Assembly: GCA_015231755.1 (NCBI GenBank)
Contig: JADGAZ010000015.1
Span: forward strand, 1-64,000
Length of the DNA: 64,000 nucleotides
DNA from: Magnetococcales bacterium
GTDB taxonomy: Bacteria > Pseudomonadota > Magnetococcia > Magnetococcales > Magnetaquicoccaceae
Direction of reading: 5' to 3'
The translations under genes were made by a program, and so were the position numbers. The notes beneath the pieces are model-generated. The model was given only the letters and a program-made list of their open reading frames with translations. It was not told the origin of the DNA and searched no databases. Below are positions 54,712 through 63,982 of the stretch, one piece after another. The first letter of the stretch is position 1; the number at the start of each line of letters is the position of its first letter.

Positions 54712-55228
54712 ATCCGGGCCGTCCGGACCATTGGCCCATCTGATTCAGGCCGTGGCCGGGCGGCTGCTGGAACACCCTTCCGGCAAGGCTTCCCGACTGA
54801 GCCGGGATTGGCGTCAGGCTGTGGGTCCGCTGCTGGCGGCCCATACCGAACCGGTCCGGTTGCAAAACGGCACCCTCACGGTACGGGTGGATTCGTCGGC
54901 GTGGCTGACCGAGTTGACCTTTCTGACCCCGGAACTGCTTGCTCGTTTGCAGGAACGTCTGCCTCCGGGGGCGCTCACCGGATTGCGTTTCAAGCAGGAG
55001 TCGTTGCGTCAAGTGCCGGTGGTGGCCGCGAAAACCCCGCCTCCCCCCCGGCCTCATCTTCCCGAGGAGGAAGAGCGGGCCATGGCTTTGACGGTGGGAA
55101 TCACCGATCCGGTCTTGAGGCGGGCGGTGAGCGGTTTTTTCATCGCCGATATGGTGTTCAAGCGTCTGGGAGTACAATCGGGGGGGCCAGGGTCATCGAC
55201 TGGCCGCCGTTTCCCTTCCGGGCGTTGA
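54701..55228 (+). CDS. dciA: DciA-type replicative helicase loader (DUF721)
   Basis: A 175-aa protein with the DUF721 core WRQAVGPLLAAHTEPVRLQ and LTVRVDSSAWLTELTFLTPE. DciA loads DnaB in bacteria without DnaC. GGGAGGAG lies before the GTG start, which overlaps the TPR gene. The C-terminal part after residue 100 is proline-rich then basic. Its 3' end overlaps the convergent trmN-like gene by 71 bp. Confidence 0.85.
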   Translation: MPDESGPSGPLAHLIQAVAGRLLEHPSGKASRLSRDWRQAVGPLLAAHTEPVRLQNGTLTVRVDSSAWLTELTFLTPELLARLQERLPPGALTGLRFKQESLRQVPVVAAKTPPPPRPHLPEEEERAMALTVGITDPVLRRAVSGFFIADMVFKRLGVQSGGPGSSTGRRFPSGR

Positions 55229-55817
55229 CCAGTACCAGAATCGTCGCGCTTTCGGGCCGGGGCTGGACCGGAATCAGTCGAAGGGGTTGCAGACCGTGGG
55301 TCACGCAATTCCTTAAGATTTCCGGCAGGCGCTCGGGACGGTGGATCAGATCGAACTCTCCTTCTGACTGCAACAATCTGGCTCCGGCCTGAATGAAATC
55401 CCCAACCCCGCCCATCAGTTCAAAGCGGGCGGCGGCCCTGCTGGCATCCGGTGGCAGTCGTCCCGCCTGGGGGGAGAAGAATGGCGGATTGCAGAAAACC
55501 CGGGCATAGTGGCCGGCGGGCATGCAGGCGGGAAGAAAACGCAGATCCCCGGTCACCACCCGTACCCGGGCATTGAGCCCGTGGTGGTCGATCAGTTGTC
55601 GCGCCTGGTCGCACAGTTCGGTGCGGACTTCCAGGGCATCCACCGTCACTCCCGGATTGCTCAAGGCCACCCGGATGGATACTTCCCCACAGCCGCAACC
55701 CAGTTCGGCCATGCGTTCTCCGGGTTTTCCCTGGATTCTCGCGGCGAGCAGTCTGCCTTCCACCCCGCCCCCGACCCGACGACACAGCCCTTCCGGCACA
55801 CCTTGAAAATGGCTCAT
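55158..55817 (-). CDS. TrmN-like (tRNA1(Val) adenine-N6) methyltransferase
   Basis: A 219-aa small-domain methyltransferase. It has AELGCGCGEVSIRVAL (motif I), VDALEVRTELCDQA, and CNPPFFSP, the NPPF/Y catalytic motif of N6-adenine enzymes. It resembles YfiC/TrmN6, which methylates A37 of tRNA1(Val), but other targets are possible. The 3' end is convergent with and overlaps dciA. Confidence 0.85.
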   Translation of the reverse strand: MSHFQGVPEGLCRRVGGGVEGRLLAARIQGKPGERMAELGCGCGEVSIRVALSNPGVTVDALEVRTELCDQARQLIDHHGLNARVRVVTGDLRFLPACMPAGHYARVFCNPPFFSPQAGRLPPDASRAAARFELMGGVGDFIQAGARLLQSEGEFDLIHRPERLPEILRNCVTHGLQPLRLIPVQPRPESATILVLVNARKGNGGQSMTLAPPIVLPDA

Positions 55818-55834
55818 GAAATTATTTTTCAGTT

Positions 55835-56087
55835 CAAGTCGCGGGGCTCTGCCTAAGCCCCCGCCAGGGCGGTAACCGCCCTGGACCCGTCATGGTCTGC
55901 CACTATTGAAAAAAAAGAGAGGGTCTGGGAGATTCATCTCCCAGGGTTCTGCTTTTTTTTATTTTCCAAGTCGCGGGGCTCTGCCTAAGCCCCCGCCAGG
56001 GCGGGAACCGCCCTGGACCCGTCATGGTCTGCCACTATTGAAAAAAAAGAGAGGGTCTGGGAGATTCATCTCCCAGGGTTTTGCTTT
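55835..56087. repeat. 132-bp tandem duplication carrying hairpin copies 14 and 15
   Basis: Unit 1 (55835-55955) and unit 2 (55967-56087) are almost identical over about 121 bp with period 132. Each has CAAGTCGCGGGGCTCTGCC, a palindrome CCAGGGCGGTAACCGCCCTG (perfect in unit 1, 55864-55884), GTCATGGTCTGCCACTATTG, then the family hairpin with AAAAGAGAGGGT. It separates trmN-like from the cyclase end. Confidence 0.9.
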
Positions 56088-56111
56088 GGTGTGCTGGCGC
56101 TTTTTCCTCAA

Positions 56112-58082
56112 CTATTTCGACTCCATGCGCATGGTCACATCCCGGGCGCCTTTTTGGATGCGGTCCAGATGGAAACCGGCGCAGGGATCCGTTGCGGCCA
56201 GGGAGCGGAAGAGGGGTTCGGCCTGTTCGGGGTGACCGGCGGCCAGGAGGGCGTGGGCCTCTTGATAGCGGAGCATGGCCGGGGAACGGGCCTGTTCCGG
56301 GGTCAGGGGTTCGAGGACCGCGATGGGATGGCTTTTGCCTTTCAGCACCACCGAGGCCACCGGTCGGGCCGGCAGATGGGGACAACGGGAGGTGGTCTCT
56401 CCGGAGATGGCGACCCGTGCGCCGGTGAATTTGTTCAATCCTTCCAGCCGGGCGGCGGTGTTGACCGCGTCGCCCAAGGAGGTGTACTGAAAACGCACCT
56501 CGGAACCCATGTTGCCGATGGCGGCGAAACCGGTATGCACCCCGATACGGGTGACGCCGAAGGGAATATGGTTGTGTTCGGCCTCCAGGCGGAAGGCTTC
56601 GGCGAAGGTATCGAGTTCCAGGGCGCAGGCCATGGCGCGACAGGGGTGATCGTCTTGATGGGCCGGGGCGCCGAACAGGGCGAATACCGCATCCCCCATG
56701 AAATTGATCACCGTGCCTTCATGTTTGAGGATCACCTGACACAGCCCGTCGAGATAGCGGTTGAGCAGTTGGGTCAGGGCGGTGGCTTCCAGGGCTTCGG
56801 AAAAGGAGGTGAATTCCGCCACGTCCGTGAACAGGAAGGTCATTTCCCGTCGTTCTCCCCCCAGGCGCAGGGCGTGACGGTTGTTGAGCAGTTGTTCCAC
56901 CACCGCCGGAGCGAGATAGCGGCTGAAGGCGTTTTTGATAAATTTGCGTTGTTCCCGCTCTTCCCGCCCCAGATAGAGTTCTCCGGCGGCCAGGGCCAGG
57001 GCGAAGGTCAGGGTGGGAGACAGCAGGGGCAGCAGGGGTCCCCCGTAGTGGAACAATTGAAATCCCGCCACCCAGAAGAGCAGCAAGGCTCCCACCGCCA
57101 GAAACAGACGGGTGCCCAGGGTCAGCGGGAGGGTACTCCACACCGCGCCCAGCAAGGCGGTGGTCAACAGCAGGATGGCCCGGCCCAGATCTCCCGGCTC
57201 CGGGGAGTCCTGACACCTCAGCAATTGGGCCACCGCATGGGCGTGGACCACCACGCCGGGAGTGCCGGACTCGTAAAGTCCCCGGACCGTGTGGGAGATG
57301 GCGGAAAGAGGGGTGCGGTGCCGGTCGGTGAGGGAGAGATCCGCCCCGATCAGGATGATCTTGTCGGCGAACCAGTCTTTGGGCAACACGGGGACCATGT
57401 GGGCGGGAAAGATTCTGAAGGGTTCGGTGGTCGCGTCGGGTCGGCCCCGCCAAGTCATGGGAACGGTCTCTTGGGGGGGATCGATCCCCAGACGGGAGAC
57501 CAGCAGAGCCGCCACGCCGGGCAGATGTCCCTGACCGGGAATGGTCCCGCCCGGATAGATCCAGCGTACCGTGTTGTCGAAACGGTCCTTGATGAGGTTG
57601 GCCAGTCCCCGCTGTTCGACGGGAACGAAGTCGTCCAGGAAGGTGGATTGTTTATCGGTCAGGAAGTTGGCGCCGTGAATGTAGCTCACCACCGTGGGAA
57701 CCCGCATCTGGCGCAAGGTGGTGCGCAGGGTTTGATCTTTTTCCGGTTCGGTGGGCTGGTCCAGGAGAATGTCGAGAAAAATGGCCCGGGCCTGACGCTG
57801 TTCCAGCTCCCGCAACAGATCGCTGAGGAACTGCCGGTCGATGGGAGCCCGATAGGGAAACTGTTCCAGGGTTTCTTCGGTGATGGCCACCACGATGATC
57901 TGGGGATGTTGCGGCTCGGGGGGTTGCAGCACCGCCACCCGCAGATCCCCCACCCACTGTTCCACCATGCGCAGGATCGACAGATGTTCCACCCCGAACC
58001 ATCCCGACATGGCCGCAAGCAGCACGAACACGGTCAGGATTCCGTGTTCCTTGGCTGCTTTGCGGCTGTACATTCCGATCAT
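56112..58082 (-). CDS. CHASE2-domain adenylate/guanylate cyclase
   Basis: A 656-aa membrane enzyme. A signal-anchor (GILTVFVLLAAMSGWFG) precedes a periplasmic CHASE2 sensor (about 40-310; IDRQFLSDLLREL, ARAIFLDILLDQP). Three hydrophobic segments follow (about 320-395) and then a class III cyclase domain (EMTFLFTDVAEFTSFSE, INFMGDAVFALFGAP, VRFQYTSLGDAVNTAARLEG). The metal Asp pair is present (FTD, MGD). It should make a cyclic nucleotide in answer to a periplasmic cue. The ATG overlaps the FecR-like gene stop (ATGA); ATG 58073 is another start. Confidence 0.93.
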   Translation of the reverse strand: MIGMYSRKAAKEHGILTVFVLLAAMSGWFGVEHLSILRMVEQWVGDLRVAVLQPPEPQHPQIIVVAITEETLEQFPYRAPIDRQFLSDLLRELEQRQARAIFLDILLDQPTEPEKDQTLRTTLRQMRVPTVVSYIHGANFLTDKQSTFLDDFVPVEQRGLANLIKDRFDNTVRWIYPGGTIPGQGHLPGVAALLVSRLGIDPPQETVPMTWRGRPDATTEPFRIFPAHMVPVLPKDWFADKIILIGADLSLTDRHRTPLSAISHTVRGLYESGTPGVVVHAHAVAQLLRCQDSPEPGDLGRAILLLTTALLGAVWSTLPLTLGTRLFLAVGALLLFWVAGFQLFHYGGPLLPLLSPTLTFALALAAGELYLGREEREQRKFIKNAFSRYLAPAVVEQLLNNRHALRLGGERREMTFLFTDVAEFTSFSEALEATALTQLLNRYLDGLCQVILKHEGTVINFMGDAVFALFGAPAHQDDHPCRAMACALELDTFAEAFRLEAEHNHIPFGVTRIGVHTGFAAIGNMGSEVRFQYTSLGDAVNTAARLEGLNKFTGARVAISGETTSRCPHLPARPVASVVLKGKSHPIAVLEPLTPEQARSPAMLRYQEAHALLAAGHPEQAEPLFRSLAATDPCAGFHLDRIQKGARDVTMRMESK

Positions 58083-58864
58083 CGGGCCGAAGTGGCCGGG
58101 ACCGGCGGATCGGCTTTGGCCAGGGAACGTACCAGCGCCAGGGATTGGACTTCACATCCGCTCTCTTTCATCCACGCGGCCTGTACCGGGGCGGAGGTCA
58201 CCTGTTCCGGGATCAGGATCAGGGTCAGATCGGATTTGGTTTTGTCCAGAGTGATCTGATAGACCGCATCCTCTTTCAAGGGGAGGTTGAGAGGCGGAGC
58301 CAGCTTGTCCGTGCCCGCGGGCCAGCGGGTGGAGGCTTTCCAGGTGTTGCCCAGGGTGGTCAGACGGATTTCCGACTCCCGGTTTTTGTCGGGACGCCAG
58401 AAGATCACCGGTTCCCCCTCCCGCTGACAGTGACGGCCGGAACGGGTGACGTTGATCAACCATGGATCGGGCAGCCATCCTTTTCCCCCGTCCTTGAGAA
58501 CCGCCTCCGTGGAACGGGTCACCCCCATGTGATTGGGATCCGCGGCGCTTCCGGTGACCATGGCCTGAAGGGCGGCGGTCAATTTTTCCCCCTTGTCGGC
58601 TTCGTTTGGGGCCGGGGGTTGATCATGGGGTCCTTTCAACCGGATCACCCGGCCATTGGCGCCGATCAGCTCCACGGACTGGCCCTGGGTCAGTCGCAGG
58701 GGCTGGGTGCCGGAGACGGTTTGACCCGGCGTCAGGAAGATGCCGGTGGCTTTGAAGACCACCAGATTTTCGGCGACGCTGGTGGTGGTCAAAAGCAGCC
58801 AAGCCGAAACGGTCAGCAGTCCAAGGGCAGGTCGGGTCGAAAGGAAGCGTGTGAGGCGGTGCAT
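58079..58864 (-). CDS. secreted FecR-like protein paired with the CHASE2 cyclase
   Basis: A 261-aa exported protein (signal peptide around LGLLTVSAWLLLTTTSVAE). The mature N-terminus, GIFLTPGQTVSGTQPLRLTQ and VELIGANGRVIRLKGP, resembles the FecR-type beta-repeat. The rest is not recognised. It is translated with the cyclase through a 4-bp overlap, so it may be the periplasmic sensor or regulator of CHASE2. Confidence 0.7.
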   Translation of the reverse strand: MHRLTRFLSTRPALGLLTVSAWLLLTTTSVAENLVVFKATGIFLTPGQTVSGTQPLRLTQGQSVELIGANGRVIRLKGPHDQPPAPNEADKGEKLTAALQAMVTGSAADPNHMGVTRSTEAVLKDGGKGWLPDPWLINVTRSGRHCQREGEPVIFWRPDKNRESEIRLTTLGNTWKASTRWPAGTDKLAPPLNLPLKEDAVYQITLDKTKSDLTLILIPEQVTSAPVQAAWMKESGCEVQSLALVRSLAKADPPVPATSAR

Positions 58865-59127
58865 GGCATGCCCTCCACTCGGTCGGAAGTTAAGATGGAT
58901 TTACTCAATGAAAGTGCAAAGGCAGGACCATTTTTAATCATTAATTTTTCTATTGGTTCTTCAATGGGTTGACTCCATGATACCACGAAGGGTCACCCTG
59001 CGGGTTTGTTTATTTTTTTGTCCATGTAAAAAAAATTGGCATCCGGAGTGCAGATCCTTCAGGTCAGCCGTTGGCGATCATGCGGGGCGCGCTGCCTTGA
59101 AAACGGGATGCAAGAAGATTGACTGAA
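58865..59127. other. divergent region between FecR-like and outer-membrane-factor genes
   Basis: 263 bp with AT-rich stretches and no gene. It should hold both promoters; no clear -35/-10 pair was picked. Confidence 0.4.
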
Positions 59128-60981
59128 ATGATCAATTTTACAAAGATCGCGTGTGCGTTTTGGATCGTGACCGCTCTGGGCGGATGCGTTTTCAATCCCA
59201 TTCCTTTGACTCCCGAGGAACGCGAAAAGCGTATCCGTCTGGATCAGGAGGCGATTTTCGCCACCGGCACCCCCCTTGCGCCCGGTCCCGTGACTCTGGA
59301 AATGGCCATGGCCCGGGCGGTGCGGGATCATCTGGCCACCCGCGTCAAGTCCATGGAGGTGGCGGTGGCCCAGGGCTTGACGGATGTGGCCTCCTATCGT
59401 CAATTGCCCACCCTGGCGGTGGCCGCCGGTTACGAGACCCGTGACCGTCCCACCACCGAATCCCTCGATCAATACGAAAGCACCTATGCCCTGTCGGTCG
59501 CCTGGAACGTGCTTGATTTCGGCGTGAGTTATTTGAATGCCCGTCAGCAGGCGGATCGGGCCTGGATCGCCGCCGAGTTGCGTCGCAAGGCGGCTCATAC
59601 CCTGATTCAGGAAGTGCAGACCGCCTATTGGCGCGCCTGGGCGGCGCAACGGTTGCAGGCGCGCCTGGATCCCCTGTTGGAACGGGTGCGGGGGGCGTTG
59701 CGCAACGCCCGGGAGGCGGAAACCCAACGGTTGCAGCCGCCGATGCAGATTCTGGACTATCAGAAGAGCATGCTGAAGACTTGGCAGCAGTTGCAGGAGA
59801 GTTGGCGTGGACTGTCCGGGGCCAGGGTGACCTTGGCGGAATTGATGAACGTCCATCCCGGCACCCCTTTGGAGCTGGCCGCTCCCCCGGAGACCCCTCC
59901 CATGGATCTGGAGCGTTTTCCGCCTTTGGTCCGGCTGGAACTGGTGGCCCTGCGGCAGCGCCCCGAGTTGCGGGAAAAAGATTATCAGGCCCGCATTCAG
60001 GCGTTGGAGACCCGCAAGGAGCTGTTGCGCCTGTTGCCGGGCATCGAGTTCAAGAGCGGTCGGGATTACAACAGCGGCCATGCCTATGGGAACCATGTCT
60101 GGGCGGAATCCGGGATCAAGCTGGTGTGGAATCTGTTGAATCTGCTCTCCGCGCCGTCGCAGATCGCCTTGTCCAGTTCCCAGGAGGAGCATCAGGAGTG
60201 GTTGCGTCGCGCCTTGAGCATGAGCGTTTTGGCTCAGGTGCAGGTGGGATACCGGCGTTTGAGCCAGTCCATGGAGGAGTATGAAACGGCCCGCGCCTTG
60301 AGCGAGGTCAACGAACGGATTTTCCAGCACGCCTCGGCGGGCCGGGAGGCTACATCCATGAACGAGCAGGAATTGATTCAACGGGAGGCGGAACGTCTCA
60401 TTTCCGAGACCCGTCGGGACATGGCCCATGCGGAGCTGCGCAACGCCACCGCCGCCTTGTTTGTCACCCTGGGGGCGGATCTGCTCCCGGATACCGGGAA
60501 GGAGCTGCCTCCCCCCGCAATCCTGGAATCCCGTATCGCCCAGGGGTTGGCGGCGTGGGAAAAAGGTGAGCTTCCCGGCCTCGACAATACGCCGGAAGCG
60601 GATTCCTCCACCGGGCCGGTTTCCGATGTGGCGCAGGTGGGATGGCGGGTTCAGGTGATTCCCGACTCCTTCTGGCAGGATGTGGCCCGTCCCGAGTGGA
60701 TCGTCGAGCCGGGTGACGCGGGAACCGGTGATGAACCCGTGGATAAAAAAATCGATGGCAAGCCTGGCGGAAAAATCGGTGGAACCAGTGGCGGAAACTG
60801 GGAAACCGGTGGAACCGGCAAGAGTGATGGCAAGAGTGGCGTCACTGGAAAGCCTGCCCCGGACGGGGTGGCCCGTCCCGAGTGGGTGGTGGAAAGCCAG
60901 GACAAGGCCCCTTTGGTGGAAGAGGGCATCGCCCGACCCGAATGGATCATCGAAAGCGCAGGGGATGGGAAGGGAAAATGA
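59128..60981 (+). CDS. outer-membrane-factor (TolC/OprM-type) lipoprotein with repeat tail
   Basis: A 617-aa protein with a lipobox (TALGGC, Cys at about 20). Two outer-membrane-efflux-protein halves follow: LEMAMARAVRDHLATRVKSM and YQADRAWIAAELRRKAA-like segments, then ELVALRQRPELREKDYQARI. After residue about 470 the family ends. The tail has three copies of ARPEWIVE (at about 520, 590 and 605) and a Gly/Lys-rich linker. TolC-type proteins usually pair with a fusion protein and pump; none are beside it. ATG 59128 follows a weak ribosome site (the TTG at 59119 is an alternative). Confidence 0.85.
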   Translation: MINFTKIACAFWIVTALGGCVFNPIPLTPEEREKRIRLDQEAIFATGTPLAPGPVTLEMAMARAVRDHLATRVKSMEVAVAQGLTDVASYRQLPTLAVAAGYETRDRPTTESLDQYESTYALSVAWNVLDFGVSYLNARQQADRAWIAAELRRKAAHTLIQEVQTAYWRAWAAQRLQARLDPLLERVRGALRNAREAETQRLQPPMQILDYQKSMLKTWQQLQESWRGLSGARVTLAELMNVHPGTPLELAAPPETPPMDLERFPPLVRLELVALRQRPELREKDYQARIQALETRKELLRLLPGIEFKSGRDYNSGHAYGNHVWAESGIKLVWNLLNLLSAPSQIALSSSQEEHQEWLRRALSMSVLAQVQVGYRRLSQSMEEYETARALSEVNERIFQHASAGREATSMNEQELIQREAERLISETRRDMAHAELRNATAALFVTLGADLLPDTGKELPPPAILESRIAQGLAAWEKGELPGLDNTPEADSSTGPVSDVAQVGWRVQVIPDSFWQDVARPEWIVEPGDAGTGDEPVDKKIDGKPGGKIGGTSGGNWETGGTGKSDGKSGVTGKPAPDGVARPEWVVESQDKAPLVEEGIARPEWIIESAGDGKGK

Positions 60982-61012
60982 GTGGAGATGGAAAACGGGC
61001 TGGACCGTTCTT

Positions 61013-62344
61013 TCATTGTGGTCTGGTTCGTTTTGACAAATCCTTTTGCAATAACGCTTCGTAAATCGGCTTGTTCGAGAAAAATTCAGGGATGCTGTAG
61101 GACACGATGGAAACGATCATGAGCGGCAACAGTAGTTCGTAGCTGCTGGTCATTTCCAGGATCAGAATGGTTCCGGTGATCGGAGCCCGTACCACCGCAG
61201 AAAAATATCCCGCCATCCCCAATATGCCCCAAACGGAAAGATCGGTAAGATTGGGATAGACCAGTTGCGTCAGATAGCCAAAAAACGTTCCGGACAGGAC
61301 GCCCAGCAACAACATGGGCGTGAAAATGCCTCCGGGTGCCCCTGTGTTGTAGCTGAAAATTGTGAAAACGAATCTCAAGAAGAAAAACAGAGCCAGTTTG
61401 TCGATTCCCATCGTATGGTTCAGGATGTTCATTGTCAGCTCGGCACCTGTCCCCAGACATTCTGGAAAAATCAGACCTGTCCCGCCCAGGACGATTCCGA
61501 CCAATCCTCCCAAGAGGATTTTTTTCGACAATGAAAAATGTTGGGTGTGCATGGACGACGCCAACAGGAGTTTATTGAACAACAGCCCCAGGAAACCAAT
61601 GAAAATCCCGAAAACCAATAAGAGGGGCAGCAGGTTGATTTCAGGAGCGGTGTGAAGGTCGACCTTTAATACCGGAGTGGTGCCGATCATGACATGACAG
61701 ACAATGTCTGCCGTGATGCACGATACAAACGCGGCAACCAGCGTCGCCTGGTTGAAATCTTTGTACAACTCTTCCAGAACAAAAAAGACGCCGGCCAAAG
61801 GGGCGTTGAACGCGGCGGACAGTCCGGCCCCGGCTCCTGCGGAAACGAGTATTTTATGTTCGGTTTGGTTGGACGATACATAATCCCCGGATATTTTTCC
61901 AATGGCCGCCCCCATTTGAACGGTTGGTCCTTCTCTTCCAAGGGCGAGACAACTGCCGATTCCAACAATCCCCCCTATGAATTTCACCAACAGAATCCTC
62001 CAGGCCCGGAATCTGTTGAACCCTTCGAGATATCCCTTCAGATGGGGAATGCCGCTTCCGCTGGAGTCGGGTTCGATCTTGAGGGTGACATAAATCACGA
62101 GGATGGTGGTCAGTCCGCACAAGATCGAAGGGATGACAAGAAAAGGAGGGTCCATGGAAGAGATGGAAAGCAGAAACGAATTTCGCCATTTTTCAGCGGC
62201 TTCCAGTGACAAACGGAAGCTGATGGCCATCAATCCGGAAACGATTCCGATCCAGAAACATTTTAATAGTAATTTTCTTCTTTTTATTAATACTTTTTCT
62301 TGTTTTCTTGGAATGAGCACGTTGGTCGGCATGTTTGAACCCAA
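61013..62344 (-). CDS. ClC-type chloride channel/antiporter
   Basis: A 443-aa membrane protein of the ClC family. The three selectivity motifs are present: GSGIPHLKGYLEG, GREGPTVQMGAAIG with the gating Glu, and GAPGGIFTPMLLLGVLSG. A Glu pair in FVLEELYKDF sits where the proton Glu of the E. coli antiporter lies, and NKPIYEALL has the Tyr near the C-terminus. No CBS domains follow. That set suggests a 2Cl-/H+ exchanger rather than a channel. It has no linked operon partner; a minus-strand regulator lies upstream. Confidence 0.93.
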   Translation of the reverse strand: MGSNMPTNVLIPRKQEKVLIKRRKLLLKCFWIGIVSGLMAISFRLSLEAAEKWRNSFLLSISSMDPPFLVIPSILCGLTTILVIYVTLKIEPDSSGSGIPHLKGYLEGFNRFRAWRILLVKFIGGIVGIGSCLALGREGPTVQMGAAIGKISGDYVSSNQTEHKILVSAGAGAGLSAAFNAPLAGVFFVLEELYKDFNQATLVAAFVSCITADIVCHVMIGTTPVLKVDLHTAPEINLLPLLLVFGIFIGFLGLLFNKLLLASSMHTQHFSLSKKILLGGLVGIVLGGTGLIFPECLGTGAELTMNILNHTMGIDKLALFFFLRFVFTIFSYNTGAPGGIFTPMLLLGVLSGTFFGYLTQLVYPNLTDLSVWGILGMAGYFSAVVRAPITGTILILEMTSSYELLLPLMIVSIVSYSIPEFFSNKPIYEALLQKDLSKRTRPQ

Positions 62345-62437
62345 GACAGACGATTTTGATTGGTCAAATGGAATCGGAACCGTTTCAAAGAGTACACCAG
62401 GATCCTCGGTTTGACAAATTCAAACGTTTGGAACGGC

Positions 62438-63982
62438 TCACTCTTCCACGATCTGGTATTGCCGGATTTTGTTGTGCAGGGATTGGCGGGTGATTTCCAG
62501 CAGTTCGGCGGCCCGCACCTTGTTGCCGTGGGATTTTTTCAAGGCTTGTTGAATGAGGTCGATTTCCAGCCGTCTGCGCTGGCTGGGCAGGGAGAGGGTA
62601 TCCCCGGAGATGGCGTAGGACGGGGAAAGGGTACGGGACTCCAGCAGGTGGGGGGAGCAGTGTTGCGTGGTGATGGTTTCGCCATCCGGGGTCAGGGCCA
62701 CCAGGCGTTCCACCTCGTGTTCCAGTTGACGCACGTTGCCGGGCCAGGGATAAGACTCGAACAAGGCCACCAGATCCGAGGCGAACGTCTTGGGTTTCTT
62801 TTTGAAGCGTTCGCTGACCTGCTCTAAAAAGAGCAGCATCAAGGGCAGGATCTCCTCCTGGCGTTCCCGCAACGGGGGCAGGCGGATGTCGATGGAAAAG
62901 AGCCGGAAAAACAGATCCTCCCGGAATCGTCCCGCCTTGACCTCATCCCGCAGATCCCGGCTCGACGCGCTGATGATGCGGAAATTGTAGCGGTGAGTCT
63001 TGTTGCCCCCCAGTCGCACCCCTTCCATCTCCTGGATGGCCCGCAGAAAACGGGGCTGAATGGACAAGGGCATTTCGGCGATTTCGTCGAGAAACAGGGT
63101 TCCCCCGGTGGCCTCTTCGAACCGTCCCATGCGGCTGGTGGACGCGCCGGTGAACGCTCCCTTCTCGTGACCGAAGAATTCGCTTTCCATCAGGGTTTCC
63201 GGGATCGCCGAACAGTTGACCGCCACAAAAGGACGGGTTCGCCGTTCGTCGGGCTGATTGTGGATCAACCGGGCGATCACCTCCTTGCCCGAGCCGCTCT
63301 CCCCGGTGATGAATACATTCACCGGCAACGGCCCGATCTGCTGCACCAAAGCGAAAATGCGACGCATGGCCATGCTTTCGGCCACATAGCGTTCCTGGCC
63401 AAACGGTTCCACCGCCCGGGCGATCTCCTGATGCATGCCGCGGGTGATTTCGATGATCTCTTCGGTGACGGTGTTGTGTTCGATGGACAAGGCCAGATAT
63501 TTGACCAACTGGGTGAGCCAGGATTCGTCTTCCGGGGTGAAACCGGTCTGGTCTCGCTTGTTGAGGAGTTCCACTGCGCCGATGGTGTAATTCCCCGCCA
63601 GACTGCGGATGGGAACACACAGCAGATTGCGTGTGGTGAAGTCGGTTTTCTTGTCGGCGATGGCGTGAAAGCCGCTGCTGTGTTCCAGATTGTCCCGGGT
63701 CACGGTGCGGCCCGTGGAGATGGCTTCCCCCACGACACTGCCTTTCATGGGGGCGATGATGGATTTTTCCGTGAGTCCGGTGCCGAATTTCAGCCAGATG
63801 TTGTCCGTGGTCTGGTCCACCACAAACACGCTGCAACGTTCCGCGTGGGTGAGACGGGGGAGAACTTCGACGAAAAAACGCATCAGGGCTTCAAAGTCGG
63901 CTGGTCCCCAGGAACGGTGAATCCGTTCCAGCAGCGACTTGAGGGTTTCCAGACGTCGGTTCAGCTCCGTGGGCCGGTGCAT
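62438..63982 (-). CDS. GAF-domain sigma-54-dependent transcriptional activator
   Basis: A 514-aa regulator of the NtrC/NifA class. It has an N-terminal GAF sensor (about 25-180; [20 protein letters not shown]), a central AAA+ domain with Walker A GESGSGKE, the sigma-54 contact GAFTGAS, and Walker [14 protein letters not shown], and a C-terminal Fis-type HTH ([19 protein letters not shown]). No receiver domain is present, so it should respond to a small ligand. The gene ends 19 bp from the window's right end at its start codon. The target sigma-54 promoters were not found. Confidence 0.94.
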   Translation of the reverse strand: MHRPTELNRRLETLKSLLERIHRSWGPADFEALMRFFVEVLPRLTHAERCSVFVVDQTTDNIWLKFGTGLTEKSIIAPMKGSVVGEAISTGRTVTRDNLEHSSGFHAIADKKTDFTTRNLLCVPIRSLAGNYTIGAVELLNKRDQTGFTPEDESWLTQLVKYLALSIEHNTVTEEIIEITRGMHQEIARAVEPFGQERYVAESMAMRRIFALVQQIGPLPVNVFITGESGSGKEVIARLIHNQPDERRTRPFVAVNCSAIPETLMESEFFGHEKGAFTGASTSRMGRFEEATGGTLFLDEIAEMPLSIQPRFLRAIQEMEGVRLGGNKTHRYNFRIISASSRDLRDEVKAGRFREDLFFRLFSIDIRLPPLRERQEEILPLMLLFLEQVSERFKKKPKTFASDLVALFESYPWPGNVRQLEHEVERLVALTPDGETITTQHCSPHLLESRTLSPSYAISGDTLSLPSQRRRLEIDLIQQALKKSHGNKVRAAELLEITRQSLHNKIRQYQIVEE

